From contig NC_065571.1 in NCBI RefSeq assembly GCF_937616625.2, forward strand, positions 29,741,879 through 29,805,878: a DNA stretch of 64,000 nucleotides, read 5' to 3'. Position 1 is the first letter of the stretch. Every line of letters starts with the position of its first letter. Below, piece by piece: positions 23,646 to 36,300 of the stretch. The DNA comes from Mercurialis annua. Its lineage: Eukaryota > Streptophyta > Magnoliopsida > Malpighiales > Euphorbiaceae. A model generated the notes under the pieces. That model had not been told where the DNA came from. It saw only the letters and a program-made list of their open reading frames with translations, and ran no database searches. Both the position numbers and the translations under genes were made by a program.

Positions 23646-26632
23646 TGGTTTCTTTGACGATTGTTCATTATTCATCGACTCCTTTGATTCCGATGTGTTA
23701 TAATCGTGAACGGTACGTGAAATTTCTTCGTTTATCGCCGTTCGGTTCATCGCCGTTTCCTTTGTATTTGATACTGCGGTTGTTCTTTTGATTTGAATGT
23801 TGCCTTACTCTTTTCTGAAATCCCTTAGGGCTGAGGTATGTAAATCTACATATTGAGCAATGATTGTTATTTGACATTGTGTTGTTTCGACTCACCGTTG
23901 CCGGAATTTCTTGTTGCCGTGTCTTGGAATGGTGGCTAACGATGCCTTGCTTAGGATAGTCTCTGAACATAAATCCTTAAGAGTAATTTTTGATATGATT
24001 AATGTATTACTCAAGTTGTTTCAGTGATGATCAAAGCAATGAAATCCTTTACGTATAAAATGGTTGAAATCATTAGCTAGGTTCCTGTTAATGTGAAACT
24101 GATGTTATATTAAAGAAGATGGCTAATTAGCCACTTTGATTATTAAATTGTTTTGGCTAAATCAATTAGATCCTTCTAGTTTTTTACCTATTGATTTTGG
24201 TTAAATAATAACTTTCGAATCTCGCTCTAAGTTTTAAATATGTGAATTGTGAACGATAATACTTTACACGTTATGTTAATATAATTACTCGGGTAATTAT
24301 ATTTGATTTCAAATATCTAAGTGGCAAAATTACAAATTAGCCCTTGAACGTTTTTATAACTTATTTAAGTGAGTTTTTGGTTAGTAACTTTATATATTGT
24401 TTTAATTATAAATAAAAGTAATTAAAATTGAATTCGATATCAAATTGGCTAAAGTACATTTTAATCCTTAATTGGCTAAAGTACAGTTTAGTCCCTAATT
24501 GGCTAAAGTACAGTTTAATCCCTAAACTTTTATAAACTTAAAATGGTTAAGTTTCGGTTGTAGCTTGGGTTACTTGAAATTGAAGTTGTTGAGTTCCGCT
24601 TTTAAAATGGATTACTATTTTATCGAATTATTTTATAAATATAAACTCGGGTTTATATTTGATAAACGTGTTGAGTCGGGTTAGACTTGGGTCACCCGAC
24701 AAGTGAGGTTAGCTTGGTAGTTATTGGTAACTCGGCTAACCCACTATTTGTAAATTTATTATTATTTAAAGATTATTAAATAATATTTGTAAATTGGATT
24801 TTAAGCGAGAACTCAATAAACTTTTATTAATTGGGCTTTATTACCTACTGGGTATTTTTGTGTTGTTCTGGATTGTTTTATTCCGACGTGTTATTTTTGC
24901 TAGTCCTATGTGGTGTCTATTACTCTCTAGAGTTAGGGTCTGTTTTTAATAATTATTTTATTTGTCTAGACCTGTCTACTGTTCGTGCTCCAGAGGCGAA
25001 CCAGGATTAGTTGCTTGCCGGTTATCACATGGATTAGCAAGCAGTGAGTTTGTACTTACTATTTACCGCTTTATTAAGTAAATTGTTATTTTAATATCTA
25101 TATATGTATTGTATACGTACAATTGCGAACTGTTTTTCCATTATGGCTCTTAGTTGGAACATGCTACCTAATGGGCATCATTAGGACTGCATGCGCACCG
25201 GTATTGATCTAGAAAAGGTATGTGATATGTGGTGGTAACTCGGTGTGAGCATAGCTCTCGGGACCAATAGAGTAACTCGGTGTAGCTCAACTCTCGGGAC
25301 TCTGGTTATGGATTAAGAATAGTCGGTGGTAACTCGGTGTAGCTCAGCTCTCGGGACCAGGCCTATCGGATTATGGTTATATTTAGTATTGTGGATTAGG
25401 ATTCCAACTATTATACGTAATGTTTATATTAAATGTTTTAAAAGGGTTTTAAAGATTTTCCACTTGATAAATGTAAATAGTGGTATGAACTCATCTCAGT
25501 ATATCTGACCCCGTTGTTTTCCCAATTTTTCAAGGGTTATGATTTGAGCGAGTCAGCTGCTCTACGATTATTTATTTCCTCGGAGGTTTTACTTTATTTA
25601 ATAAAGTTATTAAAACTGATTTTATTCTTAGACCGCAGTAGTGATTAGAAGTCTTATATGTCTAATAGTTGTTATAAACTTATTCAATGAATTATTGTTG
25701 TATTGGCATTCTTTAATTGACTTGGGTTATTATATACTTTTGCCATGTTTAAGACTCAGAGTTGGTTGAGCACTTATTAATAGATGTTGTGTATTATGAA
25801 CTGCTAGAACTAGGCTGAAGTCTCGGTTGCCCCCGAGCATTGGTTTTCTTGCAGGTTCATGTATTTGTCGGTTATCCGCAAGGCTAGTTACGGGTTTTGG
25901 TACACCCATACCCATACCCTTGCGCCGGTCGCGATTCATGAAAATGGGTCGTGACATTGATTACGTACCGTTTTGCGAAAACGAGATAGGGAATCGAAGA
26001 TACGCGAGTCTAGAACGTCTGAGATTAAACGGAATCAATTTCGATCTAGAAATTAAGGAGAACGAATCAATTTACTGAATGTGGTTTATAAACAAAAATC
26101 TGAAATCAAAAGAATATCACAACTTACCGGGGCAGCAAGTTTGGATGATGATTTTGGCTTCGTTTCTCAGCGAATGAACAAGGGAATGGAGGCTAGGGTT
26201 TGTTTGTAGTATGGAGAAGAGATTAGGTTAAAAAGTTATGTATTTAAGGGATCAGAACATAGAGAGAATAAAGTCCAAAGTGCCCTACTCGCAAGGGTTC
26301 TGCTGGTCTCGAACGAGACCAGTAGAACAGGCTTGATTCTCGTTCGAGAATGGTGATTCTCGAACGAGACTCAGCTCAAAATGCTGAGGTCTCGTTGGAG
26401 AATCACAATTCTCGAACGAGACTTTCACCTTTGAGTCAAGTCAATTTCGAGACCTGATTCAAGGGTAGTGGTTCAACCATTTTGGTTGAACCACCAAAAC
26501 AAAAGACCACACAAAATTCTGAAATTTGAACCGAACCAAAAATTAAACTATGAATTGAACCGCCACCCAAAAAACTCAATTTATTTCCGAAAACACATTT
26601 AGAAATATTTAAAAAAAATTCGGGACATTACA
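23646..26632 (-). mobile_element. LTR mosaic with inverted 2.3-kb part inserted in the satellite
   Basis: The insert is 2,987 bp, close to one LTR of this superfamily (2,881 bp in A, 2,828 bp in B). Positions 25,957-26,632 are the first about 676 bp of an LTR on the minus strand, starting TGTAATGTCCCG at 26,632. Positions 23,646-25,956 are the rest of an LTR on the plus strand, ending in the family terminus GTCGTGACA at 25,956. The LTR end is therefore internal and faces the opposite strand. ACGTT flanks both outer ends, but ACGTT is in nearly every satellite monomer, so it is weak evidence for a target duplication. A solo LTR with an inversion, or two nested LTRs with loss of the rest, would both fit. 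No internal coding region is present. Confidence 0.8.
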
Positions 26633-29600
26633 ACGTTTGAATTTGTTTCGTAACGTTTTGAACCTTTGGCTCAAATCGCTAAAAAAGTGAAACGTTTGGT
26701 TTTGTTTCGTAACGTTTGTAAACGTTTGGTTTAAATTGCTAAAAAGGTGAAATGTTTAGATTTGTTTCGCAACGTTTGGCTTAAATCACTAAAAAGGTGA
26801 AACGTTTGGATTTGTTTCGCAACGTTTGAAACGTTTGAATTGGTTCCGTAACGTTTTAATCGTTTGACTTAATTCTCTAAAAAGGTGAAACGTTTGTATT
26901 TGTTTCGTAATGTTTGTAAATGTTTGGCTGAAATCGCTAAAAAGGTGAAATGTTTGTATTTGTTTCGTAACATTTGTAAACGTTTCGATTAAATCTCTAA
27001 AAGAAAAAACGTTTAGATTTGTTTCGTAACGTTTTAAACGTTTGGATTGGTTTCGTAGCGTTTTAAACGTTTGGATTGGTTTCGTAGCGTTTTAAATGTT
27101 TTGCTTAAATCGCTAAAAAGGGGAAACGTTTGGATTTTTCTCTGAACCTTTGTAAACGTTTGGCTTATAAAAAGGTGAAATATTTGGATTTGTTTCCTAA
27201 TGTTTTAAACGTTTGGATTGGTTTCGTAACGTTTTAAACGTTTGGCTTAAATCGCTAAAAAGGTGAGACGTTTGGATTTTTTTTCGTAACATTAGTAAAC
27301 ATTTGGCTTTAATCGCTAAAATGGTGAAATGTTTGGATTTGTCTGGTAACGTTTGAAAACATTTGGTTTAAATCGCTAAAAAGGTGAAACGTTTGGATTT
27401 GTTTTGTAACGTTTTGAACGTTTGGATTGGTTTCGTAACTATTTAAACGTTTGTCTTAAATTGCTAAAAACATAAAACGTTTGAATTTGTTTCGTAACAT
27501 TTGTAACCTTTTGGCTTAAATCGCTAATATGGAGAAAAGTTTGGATTTGTTTAGCAACGTATTAAACATTTGGATTAGTTTCGTAACCTTTTAAACTTTT
27601 GCCTTAAATCACTAGAAAGGTGAAACATTTGGATTTGTTTAGTAACTTTTTAAACATTTGGCCTAAATCGCTATAAAGGTGAAACTTTAGGATTTTTTTC
27701 GTAATGTTTTTAACATTTGGATTGGTTTCGTAACGTTTTAAACGTTTGGCTTAAATTGCTAAAAAGGTGAAATGTTTGGATTTGTTTCGTAACGTTATAA
27801 ACGTTTGGATTGGTTTCGTAACGTTTTAAACGTTTGGCTTAAATCGCTAAAGAGGTGAAACGTTTGGATTTGTTTCGAAATGTTTTAAACGTTTGGTTTA
27901 AATCGCTAAAAAGGTGAAACGTTAGGATTTATTTCGAACGTTTTAAACGTTTGGCTTAAATTGCTAAAAAGGCGAAACGTTAAGATTTGTTTCTTAAAGT
28001 TTTAAACATTTGGCTTAAATCGCCAAAAAGATGAAACGTTAGGATTTCATTTGTAACGGTTTAAACGTTTGGCTTAAATCGATAAAAAGGTGAAAAATTT
28101 AGATTTATTTCGTAATGTTTTAAACATTTAGATTTATTTCGTAATGTTTTAAACGTTTGGCTTAAATCGCATAAAAGGTCAAACATTTGGATTTGTTTCG
28201 TAACATTTTAAAAGTTTGGCTTAAATCCCTATAATGGTGAAACATTAGGATTTTTTTCGTAACGTATTAAACGTTTGGCTTAAATCGATAAAAAGGTTGG
28301 GGATTTTTATTGTAACGTTTTAAACATTTGGCTTAAATTGCAAATAAGATGAAACGTTAGGATTTGTTTCATAAGGTTTTATACATTTGGCTTAAATTGC
28401 TAAAAAGGTGAAATGTTAGAATTTGTTTCGTAACGTTTTAAACATTTGGATTTGTTATGTAACGTTTTACACATTTGGCTTAAATCGCTAAAAAGATTAA
28501 ACGTTTGGATTTTTTTCGTAACGTTGGTAAACGTTTGGCCTAAATCTCTTAAAAGGTGAAACGTTTGGATTGGTTTCGTAACGTTTTGAACGTTTGGCTT
28601 AAATCGCTAAAAAGGTGAAACTTTTGAATTTGTTTCTAAACGTTTTAAACATTTGGTTTAAATCGCTAAAAGGGTGAAACGTAAGAATTTGTTTAGTAAC
28701 GTTTTAAACGTTTGTCATAAATCGCTAGAAAGGTTTAGGATTTGTTTCGTAACGTTTTAAACAGTTCGTTTAAATCGCAAAAAAGGTGAAATGTTCGAAT
28801 TTGTTTCGTAAGGTTTTAAACGTTTGGCTTCAATCGCTAAAAAAAGGTTAAATGTTAGAATTTGTTTCGTAACATTTTAAACGTTTGGATTGGTTTCGTA
28901 ACATATTAAATGTTTAGCTTAAATCGCCAAAAAGGTGAAACGTTTGGATTTGTTTCGTAATATTTGTAAATGTGTGGCTTAAATCGCTAAAAAAGTGAAA
29001 CTTTTGGATTTTTTTCGTAACGTTTGTAAATATTTGGCTTAAATCTTTAGAAAGGTGAAACGTTTGGAATTGTTTCATAATGTTTTAATCGTTTGAATTG
29101 GTTTCTTAACGTTTTAAACGTTTGGCTTAAATCGGTAAAAATGTGAAACATTTGGATTTGTTTCGTAACCTTTGTAAATGTTTGGCTTAATTCGCTAAAT
29201 AGGTGAAACATTTGGATTTGTTTCGTAACGTTTTAAACATTTGGCCTAAATCGCTAAAAAGGTGAAACTTTAGGATTTTTCGTAATGTTTTTAACGTTTC
29301 GATTAGTTTCGTAACGTTTTAAACGTTTGGCTTAAATTGCTAAAATGGTGAAATGTTTGGATTTGTTTCGTAACGTTATAAACGTTTGAATTGATTTCGT
29401 AACTTTTTAAACGTTTGGCTTAAATCGCTAAAAAGGTGAAACGTTTGGATTTGTTTCGAAACGTTTTATACGTTTGGTTTAAATCGCTAAAAAGGTGAAA
29501 CATTAGGATTTATTTCGAACGTTTTAAACGTTTGACTTAAATCTCTAAAAAGGGGAAACGTTAAGATTTGTTTCTTAACGATTTCAACATTTGGCTTAAA

Positions 29601-32600
29601 TTGCCAAAAAAATGAGACGTTGGGATTTCATTTGTAACGGTTTAAAAGTTTGGCTTAAATCGATGAAAAGGTGAAGAATTTAGATTTATTTCGTAATGTT
29701 TTAAACATTTAGATTTATTTCGTAACGTTTTAAACGTTTGGCTTAAATCGCTTAAAAGGTCAAAGGTTTGAATTTGTTTCGTAACATTTTAAAATTTTGG
29801 TTTAAATCCCTATAATGGTGAAACATTAGGATTTTTTTCGTAACGTATTAAACGTTTGGCTTAAATAGATAATAAGGTTAAGGATTTTTATCGTAACATT
29901 TTAAATATTAGGCTTAAATTGCAAATACGGTGAAACGTTAGGATTTGTTTCGTAAGGTTTTAAGCATTTGGCTTAAATTGCTAAAAAGGTGAAATGTTGG
30001 AATTTGTTTCGTAACATTTTAAACATTTGGATTGGTTACGTAACATTTTAAACATTTGTCTTAAATCGCTAAAAAGATTAAACGTTTGGATTTTTTTCGC
30101 AACGTTGGTAAACGTTTGGCTTAAATCTCTTAAAAGGGGAAACGTTTGGATTGGTTTCGTAACGTTTTGAACGTTTGGCTTAAATCGCTAAAAAGGTGAA
30201 ACTTTTGAATTTGTTTCTAAACGTTTTAAGCGTTTGGCTTAAATCGCTAAAAGGGTGAAACGTAAGAACTTGTTTAGTAACTTTTTAAACGTTTGGCTTA
30301 AATTGCTAGAAAGGTTTAGGATTTGTTTCGTAACGTTTTAAACAATTAGCTTAAACCGAGAAAAATATGAAATGTTAGAATTTTTTTTGTAAGATTTTAA
30401 ACGTTTGGCTTCAATCGCTAAAAAAAGGTTAAACGCTAGGATTTGTTTCGTAACATTTTAAACGTTTGGATTGGTTTCGTAACGTTTTAAAAGTTTGGCT
30501 TACATCCCTAAAAAGGTGAAACGTTTGGATTTGTTTCGTAATATTTGTAAATGTTTGGCTTAACTCGCTAAAAAGATGAAACCATTGGATTTTTTTCGTA
30601 ACGTTTGTAAACATTTGGCTTAAATCTCTAAAAAGGTGAAACGTTTGAATTTGTTTCGTAATTTTTTAATCGTTTGAATTTGCTTCTTAACGTTTTAAAC
30701 GTTTGGCTTAAATCGGTAAAAATGTGAAATATTTGGATTTTTTTCATAACCTTTGTAAATGTTTGGCTTAATTCGCTAAAAAGGTGAAACGTTTGGATTT
30801 GTTTCGTAACGTTTTAAATGTTTGGATTAAATCGCAAAAAAGGTGAAACGTTTGGATTTGTTTCGTAACATTATAAACGTTTGGATTGGTTTCGTAACGT
30901 TTTAAACGTTTGGCTTAAATCGCAGAAAAGGTGAAACGTTTGGATTTGTTTCGTAACATTTGTAAATGTTTGGCATAAATCGCTAAAAAGGAGAAACGTT
31001 TAGATTTGTTTCGTAACGTTTGTAAACATTTGGCTTAAATCGCTAAAAAGGTGAAACGTTTGGATTTGTTTCATAACGTTTTAATCGTTTGGATTGCTTT
31101 CGTAATGTTTTAAACGTCTGGTATAAATCGCTAAAATGGGGAAACATTTGGATTTGTATCATAACGTTTGCAAACGTTTGGTTTCAATGGCTAAAAACGA
31201 GAAATGTTTTGATTTGTTTCGTAACGTTTTAAACATTTGGATTGGTTTTTTAACGTTTTAAACGTTTGGCTTAATTCGATAAAAATGTGAAATGTTTGTA
31301 TTTTTTTCGTAACATTTTAAACGTTTGGCTTAAATCTCTAAAAGGGTGAAACTATAGGATTTGTTTCGTAACGTTTGTAAACGTTTGGCTTAAATCGCTA
31401 AAAAGGTGAAATGTTTAGATTTGTTTGGTAACGTTTGGCTTAAATCCCTAAAAAGGTGAAACGTTTGGATTTGTTTCGTAACGTTTGAAACGTTTGGATT
31501 TGTTCGTAACGTTTTAAACGTTTGGCTTAAATCACTAAAAAGGTGAAACGTTTGGATTTGTTTCGTAATGTTTTAAACCTTTGGCTTAAATTACTAAAAA
31601 GGTGAAACGTATGTATTTGTTTCGAAATATTTGTAAACGTTTGGCTGAAATCGCTAAAAAGGTGAAATGTTTGTATTTGTTTCGTAACGTTTGTAAACAT
31701 TTGGCTTAAATCTCTAAAAAGAAAAAACGTTTGGATTTGTTTCATAACGTTTTAAACGTTTTGATTGGTTTCTTAGGGTTTTAAACGTTTGGCTTAAATC
31801 GGTAAAAAGGGGAAACGTTTGGATTTTTTCGAAACGTTTGTAAACGTTTGGCTTAATTTGCTAAAAAGGTGAAACGTTTGAATTTGTTTCGTAACGTTTT
31901 AAACGTTTGGATTGGTTTCGTAACATTTTAAACTTTTGGCCTAAATCGCTAAAAAGGTGAGACGTTTTGATTTGTTTTGTAACAATTGTAAACGTTTGGC
32001 TTAAATCGCTAAAATGGAGAAATGTTTGGATTTGTTTAGCAATATTTTAAACATTTGGATTGGTTTCGTAACCTTTTTAAAGTTTGGCTTAAATCACTAG
32101 AAAGGTGAAACATTTGGATTTATTTCGTAATGTTTTAAACGTTTGGCCTAAATCGCTAAAAAGGTGAAACTTTAGGATTTGTTTCGTAATGTTTTAAACG
32201 TTTTGATTAAATCGCTAAAAAGGTGAAACATTAGGATTTGTTTCGTAACGTTTTAAACCCTTAGTTTGGTTTCGTGACGTTTTAAACGTGTGGCTTAAAT
32301 CGCTATAAAAGGTGAAACATTTGGATTTGTTTCGAAACTTTTTAAACGTTTGGCTTAAATTGCTAAAAAGGTAAAACATTAGGATTGGTTTCGTAATGTT
32401 TTAAACGTTTGTCTTAAATCGTTAAAACGGTGAAATGTTTGGATTTGTTTCGTAAAGTTTAAAATGTTTCTCTTAAATCGCTAAAAAGGTGAAACGTTCG
32501 GATTTGTTTCCTAACTTTTGTAAACGTTTGGCTTAAATTGCTAAAAAGGGGAAACGTTTGGACTTGTTTCGTAACGTTTGTAAACGTTTGGCTTAAATCA

Positions 32601-32937
32601 CTATAAAAGGGAGACGTTTGGATTGGTGTAGTAACGTTTTAAACGTTTGGATTGATTTCGTACAATTTTAAACGTTTCGCTTAAATCGCTAAAAAGGTTT
32701 AGGATTTGTTTTCTAACATTTTAAACGTTTGGCTTAAATCGTTTAAACATTTAGGATTTGTTTCGTAGTATTTGAAATGTTTGGATTGGTTTCTTAACGT
32801 TTTAAATGTTTGGCTTAAATTGCTAAAAAGGTGAAACTTTTAGATTTGTATTGAAACGTTTTAAAATTTTGGATTGGTTTCGTAACGTTTTAAACTTTTG
32901 GCTTAAATTGCTAAAATGGTGAAACGTTAGGATTTGG
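26633..32937 (+). repeat. AT-rich satellite array, right part
   Basis: This is the same satellite, same orientation and same half-units as the array at 11,766-23,645, so the LTR mosaic interrupts one array. It ends at about 32,937, where GGATTTGG gives way to the truncated LTR of element C. Monomer variants are as divergent as in the left part, with its own internal duplications. Nothing coding is supported. Confidence 0.95.
27620..30830 (+). repeat. Tandem duplication of about 1.58 kb in the satellite
   Basis: Marker variants recur at a constant spacing: GGCCTAAATCGCT near 27,662 and 29,242, GGATTTCATTTGTAACGG near 28,042 and 29,625, and a block with GGATTTTTATTGTAACG or GGATTTTTATCGTAACA near 28,303 and 29,884. 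The two copies, about 27.6-29.2 and 29.2-30.8 kb, are clearly closer to each other than to the rest. Confidence 0.75.
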
Positions 32938-33372
32938 TTAAGAAAACAAAGAAACGTAAAACAACAATATATTTATAGGTTGGAAGGCTGAAGGAAGTCT
33001 GAGGCAAGATCCCTCAGCAAAGTCTAAAGGGTCTCGTTCGAGACCCTTGTGGTCTCGAACGAGACCTAATGAAAAATGACAGGGTCTCGTTCGAGATCCT
33101 TTGTCTCGAACGAGATCTAAAGAGAAGTAACAGGGTCTCGTTCGAGACATGCTGTGTCTTGAACGAGACCACACGTTTGTTTCAGGTCTCTTTTGAGACC
33201 TGATTCCAAACGTGTGGTTTAACCCTTGTGGTTGAACCACAGGCTGAACCAAAATACTCTCCAACTCGAACCGGCCACAAATCGAACCATAATCGAACCA
33301 CTAAACCGAAAACGACCCGAATTATTTATTGGAAACTCCTAAAATAAAAATAAAATTTTACGGGGTATAACA
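32938..33372 (-). mobile_element. Element C, truncated 3' LTR
   Basis: Read on the minus strand from 33,372, this begins TGTTATACCCCG, a variant of the family LTR start, directly after a purine tract and the AATTCGAGGACGAATT block that precedes the 3' LTR in A and B. It carries the family's U3 palindromes (AAGGGTCTCG TT CGAGACCCTT at 33,027-33,048, GGTCTCGAACGAGACC at 33,051-33,066) and a TATA box (CTATAAATA, 32,969-32,977). It stops about 30-40 bp past the TATA box against satellite DNA, so only the U3 part, about 435 bp of an expected 2.8 kb, remains. Confidence 0.85.
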
Positions 33373-36300
33373 TTCTTCCCAACTTATTAAAAATTCGTCC
33401 TCGAATTGAAAACAAAAGCAGCGACGTACCACATAACATAAAGTTACACGTCTAGCTGAACAAAATGTACAAGCTGATAAGAAAATGCATCCACAAGATA
33501 CCCAATGTAAACCAGGACAACGAAAACTGCAAACAACCTCTGTCATTAAAGAACAGTTCTCAACCGAGAAACCAACCCAACTGTAATCAAAGGTATTCCA
33601 TGCTCAACGACATACGCACACGTGTTAGCAAAACTCAACAAGATGTCTCTCAAACAACTCAATACCACTACTTGTATAAACTGAACAATCTCAGATGATC
33701 ACTAAGACATTGATAATAACTTCCACTTGGCATAAATGATAACGCAACTCTAGGTGATATCGACCAAGATAAAACAAACTCTATCACATAACACTCGGCT
33801 GATATACTTAGGATACTTAAAAACGAATCTCGAATTTCAAAACTGACACTGATTTGCTATATAAGCGATCACAACACACATATGCACCAAATTCTGCTTC
33901 TAACAATTAGGTGCTCCAACTAATAATAACACAATTATTCAACTGAGAGTCACAATTACTCTATACCGGAGTGGCTTCCAAAACCAGCTCGAAATGCATC
34001 TATTATAAAATCCTCAATATCAAATACTCGATCAAGCTCTAAGCTCGACTATAGTTCTTACAATTCTAAACTCTTTTGCCTCGAACAAAAATAAGGATAC
34101 TACAAACATAGTTGATAAAATCTATAGTTCTAAAACAATTTCTTACTTCCACTTATCACATCTCGACATCAAATAATCGATAACAAAACCCAATAAACTC
34201 AGATAATATCTCGGTTCCAAAATAAACATTATAATCAATCATCTAACCCTAACGATTAGTACCAACTCGATAATACCATTGACTAGTAAATCATAAAACA
34301 CAAAAACTCATATCGCAGTTCGAAGAAAGCGAACCTCTCTCATGATAACAAAATTTCTATTTCAGTGATAAACAAAGTCCATCAAATGATTCTCCCAATC
34401 ATGGTTGTCGAAACCTATAACCTCGATTCTCGATTCTCAAATCAACTATCTCATATAACCAAATCGAACTCAAATTCTCAAAATTATTCAATCAATTTAC
34501 TATAACCTCGTATACAACGAAAAATCAATACGACCAGTTTACTACGACCGGATTGTCTGTTATGCTCAAAACCAACCCCTGGGGGTATAAAATCTTTTAA
34601 TACAAAATATTTTGTATACAAAATTTTCCACCCTGTTTACAAGACTCTACGTCTTACACTTCCAATTGCATTCAAAATCGAAATACTTTTACCGTTGAAA
34701 AACCATCGGTTTTGTAAACCCTTAAAATTTTTCAAAATATCCACATTTTGGATTTGAATCCCTTACTTTTCAATACGTTTGAAAATTTATGAAACATTTC
34801 AACTGACAAAATTTATGTTCTCTTTAAATCAACTTGCTAAAGCACTTGTTATATTTTTTTTTTACTTTTCTCGTAAAAAGTCAAACTGTGGCAAAATCCT
34901 CCATATTTGAAATACATATCAATGTTTCAAGACATTAAATTTTAAATCGTATCTAAATGTTTGCTCTTAACCAACAACACAATTGAAGAATCGCTCAAGC
35001 GAAAAAAAAAATTATTATCCCTCTTTGAATCAATTTTGACAAAATTTCTCCCTTTCCTCAGAAAGGTAAAATTTAACAATGCAAATCTCTTTGTCTATCA
35101 AATTACTTTTATATCCCTTTACCCAGAGTAATTTGGACAAAATCTAATCTGAAAGATAAAGTCTCGTTAAAAACAAAAATATAGCGTATACACACACATG
35201 GAGCATAACCAACATCCTTAATCCGCAAGTCCTTAACTCACAATTCGGAAATTATCACGAAAGCTTTCTATTCTAATTTACTCTATACCACACTTAGCAC
35301 AATTATATTTCGAGTGCAACCTCAAAATCATTCTTACTTATAACCACAAGATTCTGATACTATAGACCAATCACTCACAACGTAAAAGTCCAATATCCAT
35401 CACCATCATCACGGAGTATTTGTCTAACTACTTTTGGGTAACAGTTTCAAAATCATTTAAAATCCGACAACTTTATAAATACATTTATCACAATGTGAAT
35501 CGCGAGCTCGTTTCAAAACACTTTTCTCAAAACACTTTATAGTTAAAAATCCATTTTACATAATTGTGTATCAGGGTGATGACATCTCTCATCCCCAAAG
35601 AGTTGCATCCAACCCTAATCATTTCTATGCACGTGATGCATGTACCAATTATTAATTTATCTTTTATTTAGTAAATATACTCGGTGCTCAATGCAATCCT
35701 ATTCGTGACATTCAAAATGCATGTTCATGATATGTCTGGGCACAATTACGTGCTGAAAATATTTCAAATATTTTTACAATAAAATATTTTCTAGACGTTA
35801 CACTCTATGAGATGTGTACTCGATAAGCTAAAAATATTTCTCAAATTCCTTACTTGCAACCTAGTAACATTCGGTGTTATATAGCAACTCGACCTAAAAA
35901 TTCTTGTTACAACTCTTCCGCATAAATATCCAACCAACCTCAACCATAATTGAACTCCTTCCCAAGGAAATAACACATCAATACATTCCTACAAAATTTA
36001 CCGCCAGCTCCCGCATCACATCATCAGACTTGATAGAAACACCAGTATATCAATATACCGATCTATTTTCTCGGTTCATAGTTTCCAATATCCATTCTAG
36101 GATAATCATAAATCATCAACCAATCTCAAGGAATACTTCACTCGTCTTCCTCAATATTGAAACCCAAGGATTTCTATCTACGAATCATATATCAAGGTAA
36201 GCAAACTTTGGCCATGTGAATAAATCATCTCACGTGCTACTCCACACGAAGAAACAAACAAATATAATCAACTTAGTCCAACAGACAAGCGGGTTATATA

